Positions 59,110 to 64,000 of a DNA stretch of 64,000 nt are shown piece by piece. The position numbers and the translations under genes were made by a program. How positions within the stretch are numbered: the first letter of the stretch is position 1; each line of letters opens with the position of its first letter. The notes below the pieces were generated by a model. That model worked only from the letters and a program-made list of their open reading frames with translations. It ran no database searches and was not told the DNA's origin. This DNA is from JACKLD01 sp049297695 (GTDB taxonomy: Bacteria > Pseudomonadota > Alphaproteobacteria > UBA2136 > UBA6156), in contig JBAQUT010000021.1 of assembly GCA_049297695.1 (NCBI GenBank), forward strand, positions 1 to 64,000. Direction: 5' to 3'.

Positions 59110-59550
59110 ATGACACAACCTGTTCACATCCACGCCTTTACCGATGGAGCCTGCAGCGGCAACCCCGGCCCAGGCGGCTGGGCGTATTTGCTGAAATGGA
59201 AAGGCCACGCCAAAGAAGCCAGCGGCGGCGACCCCCACACCACCAACAACCGCATGGAAATGACGGCGGTGATTGAGGTGATGCGGGGGTTAAAACAGCC
59301 GTGCCATATTACCCTTCATACCGACAGCCAGTATGTGCTGAAAGGCTTTACCGAATGGTTGCCCGGCTGGCAGCGCAAAGGCTGGAAAAACAGCCAGAAC
59401 AAGCCTGTGGAAAACCGTGATTTGTGGGAAGCCATGCTGGCCGCTGCCAAACCCCACACGTTGGAATGGGTGTGGGTGCGCGGCCATGCGGGCCACCCTG
59501 AAAACGAACGGGTAGATGCTTTGGCCGTAGCAGCGGTGCCCCGTACCTAA
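59110..59550 (+). CDS. rnhA: ribonuclease HI
   Basis: The enzyme degrades RNA in RNA-DNA hybrids. It has 146 residues from the ATG at 59110. Catalytic acids are in IHAFTDGACSGNPGPGG (Asp), NNRMEMTAV (Glu), LHTDSQYVLKG (Asp) and GHPENERVDALA (Asp), the DEDD set; the basic handle WLPGWQRKGWKNSQNKPVEN is present. It diverges from rlmE. A loose stem (AAGGGGC/GCCCCTT) near 59632-59662 may end its transcript. Confidence 0.96.
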   Translation: MTQPVHIHAFTDGACSGNPGPGGWAYLLKWKGHAKEASGGDPHTTNNRMEMTAVIEVMRGLKQPCHITLHTDSQYVLKGFTEWLPGWQRKGWKNSQNKPVENRDLWEAMLAAAKPHTLEWVWVRGHAGHPENERVDALAVAAVPRT

Positions 59551-59693
59551 AAGCCACATACCAAGTCTTGAAACGCTCAACCTTTCTTGCTCCATCCAAC
59601 CCCGCCCGCTACAAAGCACACGCTCCTTTCAAGGGGCTTATTTAGTTCAAAATGCCCCTTGCATCCCCCTGCGGCACACCCTACCATGGGACT

Positions 59694-60320
59694 ATGAATG
59701 TTGCCCGCGCGCCTTTAGCTAAAAGTGTCTGGAATCAGGGCATTCTCACCAGTTTGAAAGGCCAGTTGTTGGTGGCCACGGCGGAGCTGAATGGCAGCGT
59801 GTTTGAGCGATCTATTATTTACATGGTGAACCACGACAGCAACGGCGCCATGGGCGTGGTGGTGAACAAACCCTTCCCCAAACTGACCTTTAGCGACGTG
59901 GTACGCGGCATGAACATTGAAGACATGATGCAGGCAGGGGTTGGCATTGGCCTTACCCGCCAACCAATTATCATGAAGGGCGGGCCCGTAGACCCCAACC
60001 GTGGTTTTGTGTTGCACAGCGGCGAATACAAGCTGCCTGCCACCATCGAGGTGAACGGTGAATTCGGCCTATCCGCCACCGCCGAGATCGTCAGCGATAT
60101 TGCCAAAGGCCAAGGCCCCCGCAAATTGAACTTTTGTTTGGGCTATGCAGGCTGGGGCCCCGGCCAATTGGATAACGAAATGCACGGCCAGGGCTGGCTG
60201 ATAGCCCCCGCCGACCGGAACTTGGTGTTTGATACCCCCGCCGATGAGCGTTACACGGCGGTTACCCGCCACATGGGCCTTAACTCGCTCAACTTCAGCG
60301 AGGTTGTGGGTCAGGCTTAA
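59694..60320 (+). CDS. YqgE/AlgH family protein
   Basis: The protein has 208 residues from the ATG at 59694 (MNVARAPLAKSVW). Family marks are LKGQLLVATAELNGSVFERS, NGAMGVVVNKPF, MKGGPVDPNRGFVLHSG and FCLGYAGWGPGQLDNEM. The family (DUF179) is conserved in proteobacteria; its biochemical role is not settled. The three-dimensional fold has a hydrophobic core without known catalytic residues. The stop overlaps by four bases with that of the convergent gene. Confidence 0.92.
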   Translation: MNVARAPLAKSVWNQGILTSLKGQLLVATAELNGSVFERSIIYMVNHDSNGAMGVVVNKPFPKLTFSDVVRGMNIEDMMQAGVGIGLTRQPIIMKGGPVDPNRGFVLHSGEYKLPATIEVNGEFGLSATAEIVSDIAKGQGPRKLNFCLGYAGWGPGQLDNEMHGQGWLIAPADRNLVFDTPADERYTAVTRHMGLNSLNFSEVVGQA

Positions 60321-60673
60321 CGGCTTGGTGAATTATCCTGGAAAGCGCTGGTGGTGCGCATCCGGCGGTCCAAGCTGGCAGCGGTAACTTTCATATGGAT
60401 GGATTTCCCAGCTTCAAAGATACTTAGCTCAAGGCAGTAGGTTTTTACATCGTCAGCATGTATGGGGTCATTGATAATAGTTGTGTAACCTGCAAAAAAG
60501 TCTCGGGTATCATGATGCTCCACATATACAAGCCGTTCAGATTTAGCTGTAAAATCTTCATCGCAAGGTCGTGTGGCGTACCCTTGGTTATGTACCTGTT
60601 TAAGAACCTCTTTGATAAGGTCTTTAGCGAAATAGCGGCCATATTCAAAAGGTGTTTGAGGGTTTTGATTCAT
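60317..60673 (-). CDS. small hypothetical protein convergent with the YqgE gene
   Basis: The product has 118 residues from the ATG at 60673 (MNQNPQTPFEYGRYFAKDLI). It is soluble in character, with tyrosine- and aspartate-rich central segments (YVEHHDTRDFFAGYTTIIND) and a basic C-terminus. It overlaps the stop region of the YqgE gene by four bases. Base use is somewhat AT-rich against the flanks. I recognise no family, and the start codon lacks a clear ribosome site. Confidence 0.55.
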   Translation of the reverse strand: MNQNPQTPFEYGRYFAKDLIKEVLKQVHNQGYATRPCDEDFTAKSERLVYVEHHDTRDFFAGYTTIINDPIHADDVKTYCLELSIFEAGKSIHMKVTAASLDRRMRTTSAFQDNSPSR

Positions 60674-60709
60674 ACAGGTTACATAGGGCACATTATCATA
60701 AAATCAAGC

Positions 60710-61138
60710 CTATTCCGCCGCCAGAAGGTGAGTGTCCGAGCTTTCCAACGCGGGGGAAGGTGGTTCAAGGCAATCCAAAAGCGGGGCTTGGGTTTGGGTG
60801 TTGGTTGGCACAGAAAGCCTTTCCAGTCGTTGGCGTTCCAACATCAACGCCTCGGCCAAGGAAAAGTTGGTAGAAGGCAGGGGACGCGCCACGCCAATCA
60901 GCATGGTGTGGGCTTGGCCAAAGGTGATAAGCAGTTCCAGACCGCTGTCGCTGCTAAGTCCAGCCCGCAAGCCGTTGGCATATTCGGCGTTGTAGCAGGT
61001 GGTTAAAACCTCAAAGGCGTCCATGGTGCCTGCTGGTGTGGAGCGGATGAGGCGCCCCGCCATCACAAGGCCGTCATCAAAGGTTCGGGGGGAATCGCGC
61101 CAGCCCACGGGGGGCGTTAAAGGGTATGGAATCAACAT
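60710..61138 (-). CDS. hypothetical protein after the ArnT-type gene
   Basis: The product has 142 residues from the ATG at 61138 (the frame opens at a TTG six bases earlier). The central part, TCYNAEYANGLRAGLSSDSG followed by LELLITFGQAHTMLIGVARP, looks like a small alpha/beta domain; the last 30 residues are Pro/Ser/Glu-rich and probably disordered. It follows the glycosyltransferase gene by 13 bases on the same strand and is likely cotranscribed. Function unknown. Confidence 0.6.
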   Translation of the reverse strand: MLIPYPLTPPVGWRDSPRTFDDGLVMAGRLIRSTPAGTMDAFEVLTTCYNAEYANGLRAGLSSDSGLELLITFGQAHTMLIGVARPLPSTNFSLAEALMLERQRLERLSVPTNTQTQAPLLDCLEPPSPALESSDTHLLAAE

Positions 61139-61151
61139 GTTCAACAGTACG

Positions 61152-62645
61152 TTAGGCTTGCGTAGTTGTCCAGCATAGCCACGTGTTCAGATGCCTTAAA
61201 ACCGTGCCGCCCCTCTCCACTTCCAAGGGTGTCCAAGGCTCACACTGACCAAAGCGCGCTTTGACCGCGGCGGGCAGGGTGGGGGCTTCGTTCACGTACA
61301 CCACCAAACGGTTGTCCAGCGCGGGCCACGGCCACAGGTCGTACTGCACGGGGCGGCGGGTGCCGTCGTTCATATATAAGGTAAGGGGTTGGCCAGTGGT
61401 GTGGAAGGCCAGTTGTGCCGTGGTTTGGTAGCGGGAGGTGAGCAGCACGGGGTTATCCAGCCGCGCCAGTTGCAGGCCTACCAGTTGGCCCATGTCGTTC
61501 CAACCTTGCAGGTCTTTGGTGGGGTCGTTTTTGTGGGGCAGGGCGATGCCAACGGCCGCCAGCAGGCGGGTGTCGTGCAAGGCAAGGCTTAAGGCGGTGT
61601 TGGTGGCCAGCATCAGCCCCAGCGCCACCATGCCCCAACGGGGGAGGCGCCCCAGCGCAACAGCCAGCAACACCATGGCGGGCACGGTGCCCAGCAACGG
61701 CCAGTTGGGTTGCACTTTGGCTTGCAGGGTTTGGGCGGCAAAAGCGGCAAACAGGGGGAGTGTAGCTATAAGTATCAGTTTAAGATAAGGTGATATTGTT
61801 TTGTAGTTATAAGTTTTGTATCCCCATACTACTATAAGGGCCAACAACGTGAACGGCCCCAGCACCAAAGCTTGGCCACCCATAAAGTCGGCCAGCGTGG
61901 CAAGGCCGCCATGACGGGTATCGCCGCCGCCATCGGTTTGCCACAACACGTGGGTTAGGCCGTCCATGCCGTGGGTCAGGTTCCAATACACTACAGGGGT
62001 TTGCAGGGCCAACGCCAGCAAGGCGGCAGCGTAAGGTTGGGGGTGCAGAAGCCAACGGGGGCGCTCCAGCAGCACAAACAGCCCCACCAGCGGCACACAC
62101 AGCACGGCGGTGTATTTGGCCAAGCCAGCCAGCCCCACCAGCAGGCCCACCAGCAACCACGGCCCCCACACAGGGGTGTTGGACGGTAAAGTTCGCATAA
62201 TGATAAAAAGGGCGCCCATCCACAGGGGGAGGAGCAACGCATCCGGGCTCATCAACAACCCACCCCCGGCCACCAAAGGCAAGGTGGAAAACAAGGCAAA
62301 CGCCGCCCATGCTACTGTGGTTCCACCAATTAGCCCTGCCATGCCAAACCCCAACAGGGCTACAGCGCTTTGACTTATCAGCGCAAACAGCTTCACCCCC
62401 AACAACGTATCTCCAAAAACAGCCGTGCTAAGCCATATGGCCGTGGTGGTGAGGGGAGGTTTAGAAAGGTAGCTCCAATCCATGTGGCTGGTCCAATGCC
62501 AGTACTGGGCTTCATCGGGCCCCAAGCCGTAAGGCATCAGCCACACCACATAAGCTATGCGGGCCAACAGCAAGGCAATAGCCACGGCCCACGCCATGCC
62601 CCACGGCTGGGCGGGCTTTACAGGGTGTAGCTTTGCGGGCACCAT
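61152..62645 (-). CDS. ArnT/PMT-type membrane glycosyltransferase
   Basis: The protein has 497 residues from the ATG at 62645; an ATG at 62693 would overlap the divergent gene. About eleven membrane helices are seen. The family motif GPDEAQYWHWTSHMDWSYLS with KPPL after it lies at about residues 40-65, where the first Asp-Glu pair binds the lipid-linked sugar phosphate. Such enzymes move a sugar from a polyprenyl phosphate to lipid A, other lipids or proteins in the periplasm. Its head-to-head PAP2 neighbour suggests they remodel the same lipid, by inference. Confidence 0.88.
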   Translation of the reverse strand: MVPAKLHPVKPAQPWGMAWAVAIALLLARIAYVVWLMPYGLGPDEAQYWHWTSHMDWSYLSKPPLTTTAIWLSTAVFGDTLLGVKLFALISQSAVALLGFGMAGLIGGTTVAWAAFALFSTLPLVAGGGLLMSPDALLLPLWMGALFIIMRTLPSNTPVWGPWLLVGLLVGLAGLAKYTAVLCVPLVGLFVLLERPRWLLHPQPYAAALLALALQTPVVYWNLTHGMDGLTHVLWQTDGGGDTRHGGLATLADFMGGQALVLGPFTLLALIVVWGYKTYNYKTISPYLKLILIATLPLFAAFAAQTLQAKVQPNWPLLGTVPAMVLLAVALGRLPRWGMVALGLMLATNTALSLALHDTRLLAAVGIALPHKNDPTKDLQGWNDMGQLVGLQLARLDNPVLLTSRYQTTAQLAFHTTGQPLTLYMNDGTRRPVQYDLWPWPALDNRLVVYVNEAPTLPAAVKARFGQCEPWTPLEVERGGTVLRHLNTWLCWTTTQA

Positions 62646-62684
62646 GGCGCCATGCTGAACATCCGCCCGCTCACGGTCAACCCC

Positions 62685-63614
62685 ATGCTTCATGAAACGC
62701 TGATTATAAGTGCAGCCGTGGGCGCATGCGCCCTGCTGGCCTACGCCACGGGGTTGGATGCCGCCTTAGCCCGCCTGTTGTACACCCCAACCTCGCCATG
62801 GGCGGCGTTTTTGCGGGAATACGGCGCCTTGAGCACGGGCATTGGGGCATGGCTGTGCCTGTTGGGGCTACTGCTGCCCCGTGCCGCCACCCGCTGGCCC
62901 AGCGTTTACAAAGCCATGGCCGTGGTGGTACTAACGGCCGTGCTAGGGGCGGGGCTTCTCAACCAGATTGTGGTGAAAGACCTTGCCCAGCGCCCCCGCC
63001 CACGGGATGGCGTGCTGGCCGAACAGGTGGCACCGCAAACCGAGCTCCACGGAAAATCCATGCCCAGTGGCCACGCGGGGATGGCGTATGTTCTGGCCGC
63101 TCCGTACTTTGCCTTGCGCACCCGTAAACCCAAAGCTGCCAAGGGGTTTTTGTTGGTCGGGTTGGTGTGGGGCAGCGTGGTGGGTGTGGCACGGATGGTG
63201 GCAGGCGCCCACTTCCTGTCCGACGTGTTGGTGGCAGCCTTGATAACCTTGGCCACGGCGCGGGTGGCGGCGGGAGTTATGGACAACGCGCCCCCTATCC
63301 CCCGCAAAGCTTTGCTGGCAGGTATGGTGCTTATCGGGGCGTTGTTTGTGCTGGGGAACAAATTTACGGTGGATGTAACTTATATGGCAACCACCCCGTG
63401 GCATAGCCTGAACCTTCCCTGCACCTTGCAAGGCCGCCCCGAAGCGGGAATCACCACCCCAACCTTGCAGGTACGAGTTACGGGGTATGGGGCGCCTACC
63501 TCCCAGCTCCGCCTGCGGGATGATAACGGGGTGTTGCAGTTGGAAACCCGTTACGGGCTGTACCATTCGCTAGCCTGCACGGGAGAGGTAGTGTTACCCA
63601 TGGCGGTGGAATAA
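62685..63614 (+). CDS. PAP2-family lipid phosphatase
   Basis: The protein has 309 residues from the ATG at 62685; an ATG at 62652 is the alternative. Six membrane helices are likely, and a C-terminal extension of about 90 residues with beta character and three cysteines follows. The three phosphatase motifs are KDLAQRPRPRD, MPSGHAG and ARMVAGAHFLSD, with the histidines and arginines intact. Members remove phosphate from lipid A, undecaprenyl pyrophosphate or phosphatidate. It diverges from the ArnT-type gene, and both likely act on envelope lipids. Confidence 0.88.
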   Translation: MLHETLIISAAVGACALLAYATGLDAALARLLYTPTSPWAAFLREYGALSTGIGAWLCLLGLLLPRAATRWPSVYKAMAVVVLTAVLGAGLLNQIVVKDLAQRPRPRDGVLAEQVAPQTELHGKSMPSGHAGMAYVLAAPYFALRTRKPKAAKGFLLVGLVWGSVVGVARMVAGAHFLSDVLVAALITLATARVAAGVMDNAPPIPRKALLAGMVLIGALFVLGNKFTVDVTYMATTPWHSLNLPCTLQGRPEAGITTPTLQVRVTGYGAPTSQLRLRDDNGVLQLETRYGLYHSLACTGEVVLPMAVE

Positions 63615-63702
63615 GTTAGGCCATAAGCTGTTTTAACCCTTGACGCCTACACCAAACTGCTCTAAATGGCCAAGATAACACCTGAGATTAAGGAGATTTA
63701 CC

Positions 63703-64000
63703 ATGCCACGTACCTGCGACATCACCGGCAAACGCACCAGCGCCGGGAGCAACGTTTCCCACTCCAACGCCCACACCAAGCGTGTGTTTAAGCCCAACCT
63801 GCATGTAAAAGGCTTTTTGTCCGACATTTTGGGCCGCGTGGTACGTTTGCGCGTATCCAGCCGTGCGCTGCGCACCATTGATAAATACAACGGTTTGGAT
63901 GGCTTTATGCTGCAAGTAAAAAACCGCCGCGTGGTCGAAGATTTCACCGATTTCGCCCGCACCATCCGGAAGGAAATCATCGCCAAGGCCCCCAAAACCG
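63703..64000 (+). CDS. rpmB: 50S ribosomal protein L28 (5' part)
   Basis: The gene starts at the ATG at 63703 with AAGGAG eight bases upstream and runs off the window after 99 codons. The start MPRTCDITGKRTSAGSNVSHSN followed by TKRVFKPNLH is clear L28, as are LGRVVRLRVSSRALRTIDK. It would be the usual 95-100-residue ribosomal protein, so only the last few codons are missing. Nothing else lies between it and the PAP2 gene. Confidence 0.95.
   Translation, partial: MPRTCDITGKRTSAGSNVSHSNAHTKRVFKPNLHVKGFLSDILGRVVRLRVSSRALRTIDKYNGLDGFMLQVKNRRVVEDFTDFARTIRKEIIAKAPKT

Overview
The window reads as a piece of an alphaproteobacterial chromosome of moderately high GC. Several gene orders are typical of that class: proS-lolC/E-lolD-dnaE, accB-accC, rlpA-dacC-tmk-holB-tatD, and zapA-fau-ymdB-yebC-ruvC. 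Two unusual traits (a proline-tRNA ligase of the archaeal/eukaryotic kind, and many small palindromic repeats) suggest a lineage outside the well-studied orders, perhaps near Micavibrio or the Holosporales. That placement is inference from memory; no database was consulted.

Layout. 1-4931: an unknown proline-rich protein, a peptide-binding lipoprotein, a GntR regulator and UDP-glucose dehydrogenase, all on the minus strand. 5024-15711: an integrative element of about 10.7 kb in the 3' end of a tRNA-Trp gene, bounded by a 17-bp direct repeat. Every recognised gene in it is on the minus strand: tyrosine integrase, a DUF488 gene with a partner gene, a PcfJ-like gene with a partner gene, a serine recombinase, a winged-helix (replication-like) protein, a small basic protein, a 41-residue membrane peptide, a secreted protein and an HNH protein. 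No capsid, relaxase or secretion genes are seen. 15949-23730: a surface fibre-like protein, a divergent phosphoglycerate kinase, then zapA, fau, ymdB, a NUDIX gene, yebC, a 37-residue histone-H1-like gene, cytochrome b561 and ruvC, with interspersed repeats. 23727-39762: a proline-rich protein, gltA with a structured 3' RNA, two small exported proteins, dnaE, lolD, lolC/E, proS, two tandem VUT transporters, hpt, a HAD hydrolase, accC and accB.

39890-51663: tRNA-Ser(CGA), MltB and RlpA (cell wall), an epimerase, DacC, a stop-interrupted gene, tmk, holB, tatD, a degenerate TatD copy, and a type IV coupling protein behind a BID-like protein. 51786-63614: a fused GldF/GldG-type ABC protein, two hypothetical genes, a YfgM-like protein, a double ATPase of peptide ABC importers, a tiny ORF cassette between direct repeats, rlmE, rnhA, algH, an ArnT-type glycosyltransferase and a PAP2 phosphatase. 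The 5' part of rpmB ends the window.

Three things deserve most attention: the tRNA-Trp element with its two unexplained gene pairs; the coupling protein with a BID-like neighbour but no secretion genes nearby; and a dense set of small repeats (a 30-bp REP-like family that abuts start codons, a heptad repeat family that builds a 25-bp hairpin, an octamer array inside lolD, and a palindrome inside a coding sequence). Several genes judged AT-rich by eye sit inside otherwise conserved clusters and look like recent insertions.
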